Assembly (NCBI GenBank): GCA_001414345.1
Contig: LLCB01000103.1
Location: 62,001-126,000 of the forward strand
Source of the DNA: Hymenoscyphus infarciens
Taxonomy: Eukaryota > Ascomycota > Leotiomycetes > Helotiales > Helotiaceae
Direction: 5' to 3'
Length of the DNA stretch: 64,000 bases
Shown here: positions 36,049 to 48,199 of the stretch, one piece after another
How positions within the stretch are numbered: position 1 is the stretch's first letter
How the letters are laid out: each line of letters begins with the position of its first letter
Program-made: the position numbers and the translations under genes
The notes under the pieces: model-generated
The model's input: only the letters and a program-made list of their open reading frames with translations
Database searches by the model: none
Told to the model about the DNA's origin: nothing

Positions 36049-36555
36049 TTACTCACTTAAATCTACCTCCTTAGCAAACTCCACCTAGGTGGCGCCATCG
36101 TCATCATCGGGGTTATACCGACAGTTAGCTCTGAAAAGAACTGGCTGTGCTTTTATAGCTCCTACCATCGGAGCTGCCTTTCCATCCCCAGAATCCTCCC
36201 CACTCTGGCCTTTCCGAAATTAGCCGAACATGCCGATAAGGGGTTCCTGTTTCCCTATAACTGCCGTTGAGGGAGCTTCCAGTTCCTTCTCAACTTCTGT
36301 CACAACCTGTCCCTGTTTCTTCGAGCGCACCTTGGGACCCAAATCCGAACTCTAAACACTTTCCTTGACCAATCCCTTTTCATCTGGACCTCTCAACCTG
36401 CCATCACCTCCAGCCAATCCACACTTCTCTAATTCGGCTATTAGACACTTTCCTTTAACCACCCAAAGAATACCACACAGCAACGAGACCATAAAAATTT
36501 GAAGACCAAGCAACGCATAACCATTCAACACAACTTTTTGAGATTGATTCGACAT
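36049..36555 (-). pseudogene. Small single-pass membrane protein gene with three CAR-to-TAR stops
   Basis: From the ATG at 36555 the frame reads MSNQSQKVVLNGYALLGLQI, then a hydrophobic segment (about residues 12-32), a short Cys-containing cytosolic-type stretch, and a charged Lys/Glu/Gly/Asp-rich tail ending at TAA 36049-36051. Inside this single unshifted frame are TAG (36352-36354), TAA (36220-36222) and TAG (36085-36087). Each lies in a context that a single CpA-to-TpA change would create from CAG or CAA, and no indel is needed. An upstream in-frame ATG at 36651 also exists but adds no recognised sequence. The family is unknown. A truncated 67-residue product is possible. Confidence 0.5.
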
Positions 36556-37965
36556 ATTGGCAAGACGGAATTCGCTTTTGTTGAGGGGCGTTGTGATGAG
36601 TTCTGTTCCCTGGATAATCGTTCTCTGGCTTGTGCAAAGTTGTAGGATCAAGTCACTTGTGTGGTTAAAACTGAGGGAGAAGCTTGCCAGAAGCGAATCG
36701 ATTTTTTAGACGTATTCTAAATTTTAGCCGTCAACGGTGATGGATCGAAGGAGAAAGCATGGGATTGGCGAGCGCGACATTTTGGTTGTCTTTCCTGGTG
36801 TTGCTTGCAAGAAGCTTAGAAGGGAAAGGGCTGACTTTTATATAGTAGCGGGCATGCGATAGAACTTTCGAAGTCCTTCGTTCTTTTTCCTAGCGAGTCC
36901 CTTCGTCAAGTTCTTCCGCCCTGTTTCTTTGACCTCGCGAGCAAATTCTACTGTCAAGATAGAAAATTGAAGAATATTATGAGTAAGCAAGGGTTGGACC
37001 CGAAGCTTCTTACTCTCTGTATCTTGTAGCTAGTCTTAATTTGAGCAAACCACTTGTTTCCATTCTCCATCGTTGGGAAACCCACGAAAACAAGCACCAG
37101 TATACTTTATTTACCAATTTTACGAATTGTCCAAATCTGTCCAAGTATACACCAAAGTAAAATAATTAACCCAAGTATTCACAAGCAATGCGGTTCAACA
37201 CTAGTACTTGAATACACACGAGTCTTCAGACTTCATCTAATTAGCTTGGTTCATCTAAACAATCTGAAATAATAAACAAACCTAGTAACTAAATACTTTC
37301 ACCTGAAATAAAACATAGTCTGTGGACTAAATTCTTGATACCCTAGAATTTTAGAATATTGGATCGACGAGTAGTGAATAACAAATACCAGTAGCTAACT
37401 TTTCGACCCACAAGTAAAGAAACCGAAAACCAGGGCCCCTACCCTCTGGCTTAGAATCCTCATCACCACTTCTTCTCTGTGTTAATTTCTTCTTAAAAAG
37501 CAACTTAGTCCCTCACAGACGTTTTACCCAAAAGAACGGCTGTACGAACATCACAAGCATACCAACTGAACTATGATTGCAGAAATACTTCGATAGGTGA
37601 GGATCCAAAGAAATTAACTGTCCGATTCCACGCTATCACCAGACACCAATCATAAAACCCCCAAGCGCAACAAATAACTTGAATAAAACCACAAAGCTGT
37701 TAGAACACAAAGTTTTAATGATTCGGTCTTTTAAGAGAGAGAATAGAAGAGAGGCTCTGTAACATACCAACAACTGAGATTTCAATGTTGAATTACATAC
37801 TAACTCTCATCAGAGATCCGAATACTCTACACCATAAATGAAGACAAGAGAATAAAGGCAATGACAAGAATAACCACTCGTTCCAAGAAAAAACACCAAA
37901 AAAAAAAGTGTCACCCAAACCCAGAAGATATTGTTGGCCATGAGCGTACCACGTCATCCATTCTA
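36556..37965. other. Intergenic region, nothing firmly recognised
   Basis: This is 1.4 kb of ordinary to mildly AT-rich sequence between two minus-strand genes. Short frames (for example 37054-37272) are low-complexity and unconvincing. It should include the promoter of the small membrane protein gene and the 3' end of the ankyrin-type gene. Confidence 0.4.
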
Positions 37966-40262
37966 TCAAGGCCACCAAAAGTTGTCCCAAAACTCAGAAC
38001 AAGAAGGACTACGCTTCTTGTTAGTCTCAAAACGTTCATCCAACCAGGCCCCAGGTATGGCTCGTTCAGGGTGATCCACCATGTCCCAGAATTCCAAAAG
38101 CTGCGTAAATATAGTCTCCTCGGTGAAATATAATTTCCAGTTTCCTGGCTCCGAGCCAAAATCAAAGGTTATCAAACGGTTTTTCCCACTATAGTTCCAA
38201 TGGTCCCACATGCCAATGCTCTTTTGGCTGCTTGCTAGAATTTCCTTTTCACGACGGCCGTATTCGTACAAATCGACTCCTGCTTCTCGGAGCGCGCAGA
38301 GCCAGTGCCAAACGATATTCCTTGTCGTGGGAATTGGCCACCTGAATCCTCTGCCTGTTAAGATACGGATGAATGGTGTCATATCTGTATAATGTGAATG
38401 TCCGCAATCAGGACAATAATCCCACGAGTCATAAACCTTATGAATGTCAGAGCCACCGCGAACCAATCGTTGCAGAATTTCCAAATATTCTTTATAGGAT
38501 TCATGATCCATATAGTGCTTCATTGGTGCTCTTGTCCCATGTAAATACCACCCCCACGACACCGAGAAAGCAACTGCGAATGCTTGGAAAAAATTGAATC
38601 CTTCCCATCGAGGCCATGCCTTGGAGATTTCGGTTCCGCAGAGGGTTGAATCAATCTGCCTCCCAGCCAAAAGAAATTTAAACTGAGGCAAGATAATTCC
38701 CAGGCCAGGAGTGATACATTTAAGCAATTCCAATGAAGTGAGTTGCTGTAGCGACACGTCATACTGATTGTGGAGCAGGGACCAAGTTTCGAGCCTGGTA
38801 TATGTCTTAGGGATACAAGTCCATAGGTGTCTAGCCCTGGTTGCATTACTGGAAGTGCTCCAATCCACGGAAGGAGTAAGAAGTCCTAGGATTTCTGTGT
38901 TTTCGTGCAACAAAAATGTGTAGAAAATGAATCTACCAACAGTTAGTGATTAACTCACTGTAATACATTTCAAGAGGATTACCCGAAGTAGTTAGTACCG
39001 CTGTCCATAGCGCTGTCACGGACGCCTTGCTGTATTAAGAATTTAACAACATCTGGTTTAACTCTCGATGAAGCTGCCTTGGATTCGTAAGCATACAAAC
39101 TATAGTACTTTATCAAAGATAAGTTGGTAGATGAAACATGAAAGGAGGTGTAGTTCCCGACCTAAAGGTTTACTTTCTCACGCGTATACAAGAAGTATAG
39201 ATATCGAAGACTTCGGATTCCCTATAATCCTATAAATCGAAAGGAAAGAGAGAACTTACAAATAACAAGGTGTTTTCTCTCTCATCTTCTGCAAAAGGGC
39301 TAGCCTTTCCCTGCTCGAACAACCTTTGTAGTCCACAGAGATCGCCGGCTTCTGCGAGTCGAAAAACAAGAGAATCGTGTGAAACGACGATCTTCATTTT
39401 CGTAGAAAAGTCCCATCCAGTCGGAGATTTGTATCCAGAGATTTCCAAAGCGCGACTCGTCAAATAAAACCACCGTGGGCCTTGAAGTCGTATTGTAAAT
39501 CTATGTTCTCGTTGGCGATCCTGTCTTGCTCTGTTGAATTGCTTTTCGAGAACTCGTGATCCATTTTGGGTGTTGTGGGATTCAAGTGCTACTTGATGTT
39601 CTTCTGAAGCTGACCTAGCAGGAAGTAGCCGGAGCGATTGTACTGCTACCGTGTTTTGGCAAATCTGGGCTTGAATACTTGCAAACCACTGCTGTTGGAG
39701 GTGATGTTGATGTTCCTGAAGTAAACTATTCCGAAGCCTTTAGCTAGAAGTTTATTAAAAGGGAGGATGCATAGGGTATACCGTGAGTGGAATGTTTGCG
39801 AAACGAGGAGCATCGTTTGGGCCCTGGAGAGTCGCTCTTTCAATTTATCAATTGGTCCTTTCTTAAGCGCAGCTTTGAAGCCTCCCCTGTTTTTTCGATT
39901 CTTCATTTCGACTTGTAGCTCAGTGACAGCTTTCTCGAGAATAGTTGCAGCTTGACGGCATGAATCAAGACATTGTGTTGCTAACGGACTTGGCGCAATA
40001 GGGAGATCCTTCGTTGAATTGGCAGAAGCCATTTCCTAAGAAAACGAGAGTTAGCCTTGATTCTTGATCAAGCACAAAAGAGCTCGTTACCTACAGACAA
40101 AAAAAGTCCAAACGTCTTGGTTTCCCCAATGAGGAGTTTAACCTCTTCAGGCGCATCTTTGATATCATCCACAAACCTCTTGAGCTTGAGCGCGCTGTCG
40201 CCAATTTGTATGGCAATCGAGGCAACCGCGATAACGCTGGCAGCCGCTCCGAGGCCCTCCAT
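37966..40262 (-). CDS. Ankyrin-type protein with fungal amino-terminal (STAND-like) domain
   Basis: The five exons are 40262-40095, 40035-39782, 39725-39260, 39107-38983 and 38932-37966. They total 1980 nt and join in frame to 659 residues. The introns are 59, 56, 152 and 50 nt, and the last has a CACTAAC branch point. Residues 1-60 (GLGAAASVIAVASIAIQIGD, DDIKDAPEEVKLLI) are the helical amino-terminal domain that heads many fungal STAND and ankyrin proteins. A coiled Gln/Lys-rich part follows, then an ankyrin-like unit (VFRLAEAGDLCGLQRLFEQGKASPF, VKFLIQQG). The long carboxy part has LLEFWDMVDHPERAIPGAW, a block I recall from fungal ankyrin proteins. There is no NACHT motif. Role unproven; relatives are associated with nonself recognition. 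It is intact, unlike the related gene at 26238-29793. Confidence 0.75.
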
Positions 40263-41979
40263 GATATTGTATGGGGAGAGGTGGGGGTATAATCAATAGA
40301 CTGGTCTCTCAGGCGACAAGAGCGATAGGAATAATAAACCGATGGTTACAAGTGCCAGACTCAAATATCGGTAGTAGAAATCGAAACCGAACCAGAACGA
40401 TGGAAGAAGGAAGAAGAAGGAAAGAATCTTCGCCGACCGTAGCAATAAACCAGCTTCGTTGGGCTTTCTTCGAACCCCTCAGAGGTGCGGATACACCGTA
40501 CGACGATGATGCGCACCATTGGAAGCAATGAGCCGTTTCCGTGGCACCTTCGTCACGAGAGTGCCACGTTTGAGGAAAAGAAGAAGAGGAAAAGAGAGTT
40601 GAGGAGATAATTTACTGTAGTGGTATAAAAAAAGGAAAAGGAAGGGACCATCGACAACCGGGAAACCTTGCTCCATCCCCAGCACTCTACCTTAGGTACT
40701 CGCACAGCACTTTCTTAGTAAAAAAAAAGGGATTATCCTCAACTCGAATAGCAAGAGCCCAAACTGACTAGATTTTTCCTACCTACACATACTGCGTATG
40801 CGACCGGGAAAAGGCGAGAGCGTCGTGCGACTTTGCATCTTCCTCCGTGGAAAGAGCCACCACTTCATATTATCCACCCGGATAGCGTTGAAAACAATTA
40901 TCAAATAGATCCAAGATCTCTAGTACTAATTTTAAGGTATGACTCAAAGTAAAGTTTGCATTTTATTATAAAGTACTTCCTATCGAACTAAATATATACA
41001 CCATCTCAGAAACCATACCTACCCCCCTATAATCTAAACCAGACCACCTCTAATAACCTTAAAAAACAAGTCCCTTCCTTCTCCAAGCGTTAGCAAAATC
41101 GTTCCTCCATGAACTAAGTGAGCCCTTCTAAATGCACCCGTTGTTAAAACACTGTTAAAGTTAAAATGATCCATCCATCTCCACGAACAAGAAAAGAACC
41201 CTGAGGTGCGGTGCCTACCTAGCTAAGCCTTCAGCGAGCTAGCTAGGTCCGCCAGGCGAGGAAACGACATTTGACACTAGACTAGGTAGGTATATTAGGT
41301 AGGTACCTAACTACGGACAAAAAAAAGGGGGAGGGAGAGGGAAATGGCGACCAGACCCGTAGATTGACGAGAAGGAAGGAACCGTCGTCTATTACAAATA
41401 TTTTTGAGATGCTCGCTCCTTCGCTACGTCGCAACTGCCTCCCTCACTCTTAGGTCGGCAAAAACTGCTGCCGGGGTGGACAGTTTTCCTCCGATTATCT
41501 AGGTACTGAAAAGAAAGAGACCTCCTGGATAGCACCACTCTCAATGAAAACTTGAGACTTCAAGCAACTTTCAACCTAGACCACCTGGGAAAAATGCCAC
41601 AACAAACTACCAGGCGGTGTCATCTCATCACGCAAAGGAAGAATGAAATATATACATGTCGTTTGTAATTCTTTTCGTTTTCCATTTTTATCTGACAGTG
41701 ATGGACACTCGCTATACACACCAAGTGAACCTGGCAAAGCGAGAGTAAATAGGGAAAACTTCCAATATCAACCAGTCTTTCAAAGGACCAAGTAGTATTC
41801 CGTGGATCTAATCCGATCCACCCAATTACACCCATACCAGTTGTCCTATCCATCCCAAATCCCTTGCACAATGTAATCCCCCACCCCAAATTATCTTCAA
41901 GAAAATAGAAGGTCATCAGTATATTCGTGTCATCGTCTCGTATCCAGCACATCGACTTTTCGCAGCCCACTCCACACAT
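40263..41979. other. 1.7 kb intergenic region; TAGGTAGG-type repeats near 41283-41312
   Basis: It should contain the promoter of the ankyrin-type gene (high-coordinate side of its start) and the 3' flank of the MARVEL gene. A cluster of overlapping TAGGTAGGTA/TACCTA motifs lies at 41283-41312, with related AGCTAGCTAGG at 41237-41246. The plus-strand frame 40271-40531 has no recognisable content. Confidence 0.4.
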
Positions 41980-42660
41980 CTAGACATACGCATGTCGTCT
42001 CCCCGAGTTGGAGTGCGAACTGCGGTGACTGCGATGACTTCCACTTCTTCGGTGCCCATGACGAGAGTAGTGAGTTTCCCGAACATAAACATCCTTCTCC
42101 CTGGAATGTCCGCGACCAACAAACAGAGCGAGGAGACTGGTAAAAGCGAAGAAGATGCAGTTCATGATTCCAAACGCCCAGCTCGCTTTCAACATCGCAC
42201 ATGTTTTATCGGTATTGACATCAATCCCCGAGAGACTGAATCCCGAACTGCCCGCGCTGACGGCGAAGAATGGTGTGCCGCTCTTATTAACATGTGTGCA
42301 GTCGTACTTGGAAATCATCCGTAACTCATAGACAGCTCCGATGAAAGCCCCCACGAAACAGAGATCGATGAAGGAGACGAAGAGAGCGTTGGATTTAGCG
42401 CGGTGGTAGGTGAAGAGAGTAGCGATTGCCCAGACGGCACCGAGGACCGAGACGATGAAGAGAACGAGGATATAGTTTGGTGTCAGGACTGGTGGGTCGT
42501 TGCCGGCGTAGATGTTGACGAACCAGGCTAGCATTCCGAGGGTTGGGATCTGGGAGGCTTGTTAGTTCTATGCGCGAGGGGTTGAGGGAGAGATAGCGGA
42601 GCTTACCAGAGTGATGATCTCCATGAAGCGCCAAAAGGCGAAGAAGATTCCGAAAAGCAT
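41980..42660 (-). CDS. MARVEL-domain four-helix membrane protein
   Basis: Exon 1 (42660-42607, MLFGIFFAFWRFMEIITL) and exon 2 (42549-41980) are separated by a 57 nt intron (GTAAGC...CCCAG with a GAACTAAC branch site). They give 207 residues. Four hydrophobic helices lie at about 1-30, 44-64, 73-94 and 139-163, with two Cys in the second extracellular loop (about 102 and 135). This is the layout of fungal MARVEL proteins, which sit in the plasma membrane or in vesicle membranes and organise membrane domains. The tail (164-207) is hydrophilic and very rich in His, Ser and Arg. The 18-residue first exon explains why the longest uninterrupted frame appears to start only at Met24. It is intact. 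Confidence 0.85.
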
Positions 42661-43409
42661 GGTGGTGGTGGTGGTTGTGGTTGGTTGCGCAAACGGATTT
42701 GTTGGTTGTGATGAGATGAGGGTGTTGATGAGGCTCTCGGTCGCAAGTTCGTATGCGACGGGGGCTTACTCTGCTTTTATCTGTCGGTCGCAATGCGCCC
42801 GAATATGCTCTGTTGACTTTGTGCGGGCAGGCAGTTCAATGGTCGGTATGATGCTGCGAATGGTCGCCTCGAAATCTATACAGGGCAGCTCCAGGCCTTT
42901 TATTGCTTTGCGCAAAGGTCTTCTTAGGGATGGATGGCCCTTGTATGGAGAAACTCTCAGGGAGAGCTGGATTGAGGGCTGGATTGAGAGCTGGATTGAG
43001 ATGGTTTGCGCCGGTGGGAAATTCGTGGTGCGCAGGGATTCTTCCTGGTTTTGCGGGATTTCTGCAAGGCTTGTTCAGAGAGTTTGAGCCTGTGGTTGGC
43101 AGGCGGTTTGGGGGAAGGAAGCTTGATGACGTAGATGAGGTGATATACTCTGAGATGATGGAGGGCAGCTGAGAGCAGCTGACGAGGGGGTGAATGGGTG
43201 CGGAAAAGAGGCAGAGGGGTGGAAAAGATTTACCAGAGAGGAGAGAGGTGGAAGGAGAGAAGAAGAGAAGAAGAGAAGAGAAGCACTTGCTATTTGTCCG
43301 CGAGGAATCTCTTACCGCACTTACCGCACTTACCTTTCCCAGAGAATTGGAATGGCTGGAGACGAAGCGGATCAATGAGATCAATGGCCCTGTGCCATGT
43401 TCTTAGGTA
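42661..43409. promoter_or_regulatory. Upstream region of the MARVEL gene, with purine/pyrimidine-rich tract
   Basis: Reading back from the MARVEL start there is (GGT)n-like sequence (42661-42675). Three 12-bp repeats follow (listed separately), then a strong purine run (43235-43285, GA-rich on plus, CT-rich on the gene's strand) and three copies of a CTTACCGCA-type unit (43313-43333). CT-rich tracts are common in fungal core promoters. Long open frames here on both strands are low-complexity and not supported as genes. Confidence 0.4.
42965..43000. repeat. Three tandem 12-bp units (RGCTGGATTGAG)
   Basis: Three consecutive units read AGCTGGATTGAG, GGCTGGATTGAG and AGCTGGATTGAG. Confidence 0.85.
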
Positions 43410-43651
43410 CCTCTACAGGGACGGATGGAGAGGCGGATTTTAGTACCAGAGTCACGGTCGTAAAACTTTAATAAAACCACGACTAAGACTAGAAAAGCTA
43501 GAAGATTCAAGATAAGAGTCAATTAGTATCTAATAGGTTACTTTATTTTTTTGTTTTATTTCTACGATTTTATTCTAGAACTTAAGAAGTTATAAGGTAG
43601 CAGGCGCTAGGCTGGACCAAAATCCGCCTCTCCATCCGTCCCCGTAGAGGG
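43410..43651. mobile_element. 242 bp MITE with 35 bp terminal inverted repeats
   Basis: The left end CCTCTACAGGGACGGATGGA is the near-perfect inverse of the right end. The repeat continues through GAGGCGGATTTT on both sides, about 35 bp with one base difference and one extra C. TA dinucleotides flank both ends (43408-43409 and 43652-43653), as for Tc1/mariner-type elements. The interior of about 170 bp is AT-rich and noncoding. Confidence 0.8.
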
Positions 43652-43908
43652 TACGTACCTAGGTACTTTCAACTTGGGCGTACCTCCCTCCGTACAAATC
43701 GAGGGGTTGGTTGACTCCAAAATTGCGGTGGTTGGCCGAGGGAAAATCAGCTTCACCGAAACATGACGATACCCTGTTCGGCTTCCCGCACCATTTCAGC
43801 ATCAGATGAACGAGTAGCTTTCCCCCCGGACTCGAGATTGATGCGATGTTGGGAACTGGGAAGGTAGGAATAGTTTCATCGTTTGTTTTCATAAAGCCCT
43901 TAGAAAAC
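43652..43908. other. Spacer between MITE and LINE
   Basis: A minus-strand 77-codon frame (43892-43659) has no recognised motif. The stretch ends with CCCTTAGAAAAC directly before the LINE poly-T run and may include the LINE target duplication. Confidence 0.35.
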
Positions 43909-44929
43909 TTTTTTTTTTTTTTTTTTTTATAATCAATAGTCTATTTATCCACTTTAGCAGATATACAGACGCACTATTTAGGTCTAGTCTATAAATATAG
44001 TTACAAGCCATCGGCTCTACATCTAGGGCTAACAAAAGAAAGATAAAAGAGACCTAAAATAAATTAAATAATCTAAACTCTAAGTATAACCTCTATCTCG
44101 ACCTCGCCTTCTAATCTAGTATATATTATATTATATAAAATAACAGCTCTCTTAAAAGCTTAGTTAGTATAGATAATAATTGTTATAATACTACTCTAGC
44201 CGTCCTCTTTATAATATCTCTTATTTATAGAGGCGAATATGTTTTAGTATATATTATAAATTAGTCTAAAAGACTACTCGTAAGTATAAATAAAACAGTT
44301 TTTAGAATAAGTTTACTATTTAAGAGGAAGACTCTAGTATTACTAGCGTACTCTACTTCTATATATTCTAGTTATAAATCTTTAAAGTCTTTATAGTCTT
44401 TAAGTATATATTTAATAGTTTAGTATAATTAGTTATATTTATACTATAGGTTATTTATTCTATTAATCTTATATAGATATTTATTTAGCCTAATCTTCTT
44501 AGTTCTTATCTAGATTAGCACCGAAGATTCAGCCTTTATAAGGTTTTAGTATAGTTATTAAGTATAGTAAAATAGTAAGATTCTCTCTTTTACCTATCTT
44601 TTCTTATATAGTATACTAGTATTTCTAAGATCCTACTTTTAGTATTAAAGAGATCTAGCTACTAAATTAATTATTCTTTTATAAGAGAATAAGAGCTATA
44701 GAAGCTACGCTATATACTACTCTAAGGCTTTTAGTAACCTCTTCTTCTTATTCTCTTTTAATCGCTAACTAGTAGCTTACTTTATAAGCTCGTTAGCCTT
44801 TTTATTACCTAAGACACCTATATATATTAGGATCTATTAAATCGTTACCTCTATATTCCTTCTTTTTAAGATACTATATAGCTAGTATATCTTTCTTAAG
44901 ATGAATTGCCTAGACTAGTTTCTAAGTCT

Positions 44930-46700
44930 TATAGATAATATAATAGTAGCTTAGTTATTAGTAAAGATAGTAAGCTTTTTTACTATTTCTCCTCTCTTAT
45001 TCGCTATACTAAGAGCTATTTATATACTAATAAGCTTAGCTCTATAGACTATAAACTAATTACTTAGTCTAATTTCTATTTTATATACTTACTCTTTATA
45101 TAGTTTCTATATAGCTATACTAACTTAGTTATTAATATCGCTTCTATCTATAAAGACTTATATATATATAAAGTAAGATTGTTTTTAGACTTCGTTATAT
45201 TCTTTTACTACTATCTTAGTATCTAAGGTAATATAGATATTAGATAGTAACTACTATAGTTTAGTAATAATTAGAATCTTTCTTTTAATTCTTTCTTATT
45301 ATCGTCGTCTAATAGTTATTTATACCTTACGTTTAAGCTCTTAGAAGAGAGAGAGGCGAGCTAAGCTATCTCTAATAGTTTCTCTTTCTCTAAGTATTAT
45401 AATATATATATATATAGATAATACTTTAATTTAGTTTATAGAGATTATACTAGTATAATCTAGCTAAATGTTAATTAAAAGAAAATCGGTTTTAGCTTTG
45501 ATAACTACTACTACTATAGTTTAGAAGGCTCTAGTTACTATATATAGTACCTTCTTTTAAAGAGTATTTAGTATTTAGATTATCTTCTTCTAATAAGTCT
45601 TTTAACCTTATACTATTAGATTAGATATCTACTAAGTTAAGCTAGTAAATAAAATCTAAGATATAATAATCGCTTTTATAAGAGTAATTATATTACTTAT
45701 TAAGACACCCTACGTTAACTCTACTATACTACTTAGTATCTAAATCGACTTCTTAATCTTAATCTTAATATATTCTATATACTTTATACTATTTAGTTTA
45801 GAGTCTAAGATAACTCCTAAGTATTAGATATAAGATATAGCTTCAACGATTCTATCTTATTCTAGATTATTAAGCTAGAATTCGTTATAGATACGCTTTT
45901 TATCTCCTTTATAGATAAAGTAGATAAGCTTATACTTAGTAGAAGCGAATACTAAGGCGTGTTTTTAGGCCTAGTCGTTAGCTTTATAATATATAATCTC
46001 TAGCTTTTAAATTATAGCCTCTATAGTATAACTCTCTATAAAGAAGTATATATTATTAATATACTCTATAGATAGATTATAGCCTCTACTAATGTTAATA
46101 AGGTCTACGTTATAAAAGAGGTAGAGGATAGAGGAGAGAGGAGAGCTTTAGAGAATACTAGTTATTATATTATATATATCGCTTATGCCTTTAAATAGCT
46201 TAATCTAGGTAGTCCTCTTTATAAGATAACTAGATATCTAATAAATAACTTCTAGAGATAGGCCTCTTTTCTTTATATTATAGATTAGTCTTTTATATAA
46301 CGTATAGTTAAAGGCTTCTAAGATGTTAAGTATAAGTAAGCTTACTACCTTTCTCTTCCTCTAGGCTAAGTATATCTTTTTAAGTAAGAGGTATATACTA
46401 TACTTATATAATAATTGTTTATAACCTCTTATATAAGTTGTTAATAATATAAAGTATTTCTCTATATAGTACTAGATCCTTTTAATAAGTACTAAGTCTA
46501 TAACCTTATCTATTATATTTATAAGAGTAATAGAACGGTATAATTTAGATTTAGTATATATCTCCTTTCTAGGCTTATATAGAGCGACTATAATAGACTT
46601 CTTAAACCTCTTTAGGTAATGCTAAAGTTTTATAGACTTATTAAAGATATTAGTAAGGTATAGAGTAAGAATACTAGCTACTATCTAAATAACTCTATTT
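44930..46700 (-). pseudogene. LINE ORF2 relic: reverse transcriptase and RNase H
   Basis: On the minus strand about 46150-45850 reads SSPLSPILYLFYNVDLI, matching the 'GxPQGSPLSPxLxxxYxxDL' region of LINE RT. Downstream comes YINNIYFFIES, where YxDD would be read as YxNN after RIP. About 45200-44930 reads as RNase H: VFIDRSDIN, then RAKLISI.IALSIANKRG and LTIFTNNQAT, that is the T/IDGS, AEL and DNQAA blocks with Asp often converted to Asn. An RNase H domain is typical for Tad1/I clades. An upstream endonuclease is expected towards 48200 but not confirmed. Confidence 0.75.
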
Positions 46701-48199
46701 AGTATTCTATCTTCTCTTAGAGCTTTATCTAGTAATGTCTCTTATATTACTACTCTTACTTTGTACTCTTAAATAGAGGTCTAGGGCTCTTTAAGAGAGT
46801 AATATAAGTAAAAGTAGGTGTTTAAGAGGTTAGGTTTAGAAGGGGATAGGAAGAAGGTTCGTTATAGTATATTAGCTTTCGCTTATATATCCTCTACTAT
46901 TATACTATCTCCTCTCTTTAAATTAGGAGTAAAAGCAGGGGCTTAGAACTCTCTTAATCTTATCTACCTTACTAGAGTCTATAGCCCTTTCTTATCTCTT
47001 ATGTTTAATACCTTATCTTTATAAATGTCTCTTTAAGTAATTGTAATTAGCTTCTTTCTTATCTTTTTAGCTTTAAGAAAGGCTCTTAGGTTATACTCTA
47101 TACTATCTAATCTATTCCACCTTCTTTATATATACTTAACTTCTTAAATAGCTTCTCTATACTCTTATATAAAGCTAGGTATCGATTTAAGAGTAAGGAC
47201 GTAGTCTAGTATTAAGACTTATATAGCTGTTTATACTACTTAAATTATAAGATTAACTACTATATCTAGATTAGCTATAGTATAGATTTTAGTCTTTAGA
47301 AGAAGTAGTAGGAGTATTATATTAAGAAGCTCTATATCCGTTCTCTTAAAGTCCTTGTTTACTATAACTAGTATAGGCGTATAGTTAATAAGAAGGACTA
47401 TTTTAACTAGGACGTAGTTAGTAGCTATATCTAGGTCTTTTTAGACTCTATATAACTAGATAGAGTCTATAAGTCTAGAGTTATATTAACTTAAGTTAAT
47501 AGTAGTTCTAATTAAGTAAGATCGAATATTAGATTAGAGTCTAGTAACTAAGCCTTTTAGTAGTACTAGTTCTAGATGTCTTTCTTCTACTATACTTAAT
47601 AAAGCCTTAGCTTAAGCTCTTCTTCTTTTACTATATATAAGTAGTAGTAAGTCTCTAAACCACTCTTTATAGTATAGGTTAAAGTCCTCTACTACTATCT
47701 ACTTGTTATTTCTATACTTTTTAAGTACTACGTCGAGTTCTAGTAATATAGATTAGATTAGAATACCTACCTACTTTCCTTCTATATACGTTTTACTCTA
47801 CTACCCTTACTATTAAGGATTATAGATATTATAGATAGTAATAACTTAGTTACTATTACTTATTTTTAGTGTAATATAGAGAGAGTATAGATAGTTGCCT
47901 CTACTAGTAACTCTTACTAAGGTAGGATTAATCTTTCTATTTATAAAGAAGTATATAAGTAGCTTACTCTGTCTGCTTATAAAGGCTTTAAATCTCTCTT
48001 AAGATAGGTTATAGGTGAGTTTTTTATTATAGCTATTTAGCTATAGCTCTTAAATCGCTATAATATTATACTTCTATACTATCTTATTTTATAATAGCAG
48101 GTTTATTACGTTATATAATTTTTTAACGTTATACTATAAGATAGAGAGAGTAGAGTGCTAGCGTATATTTATTAATTAGTTTAGAGAGAGGTTTAACGC

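Noticed and set aside
38933..39030. Apparent frameshift in the ankyrin-type gene (reading GASVTALWTAVLTTSGNP)
   Set aside because: It would need a 26 nt intron plus a 2 bp deletion. Using the 50 nt intron 38933-38982 with a CACTAAC branch keeps one frame, and all five exons then sum to 660 codons.
42836..43384. 182-codon minus-strand frame and several overlapping plus-strand frames
   Set aside because: The products are low-complexity and follow the 12-bp and GA-rich repeats. The region is better explained as the upstream region of the MARVEL gene.
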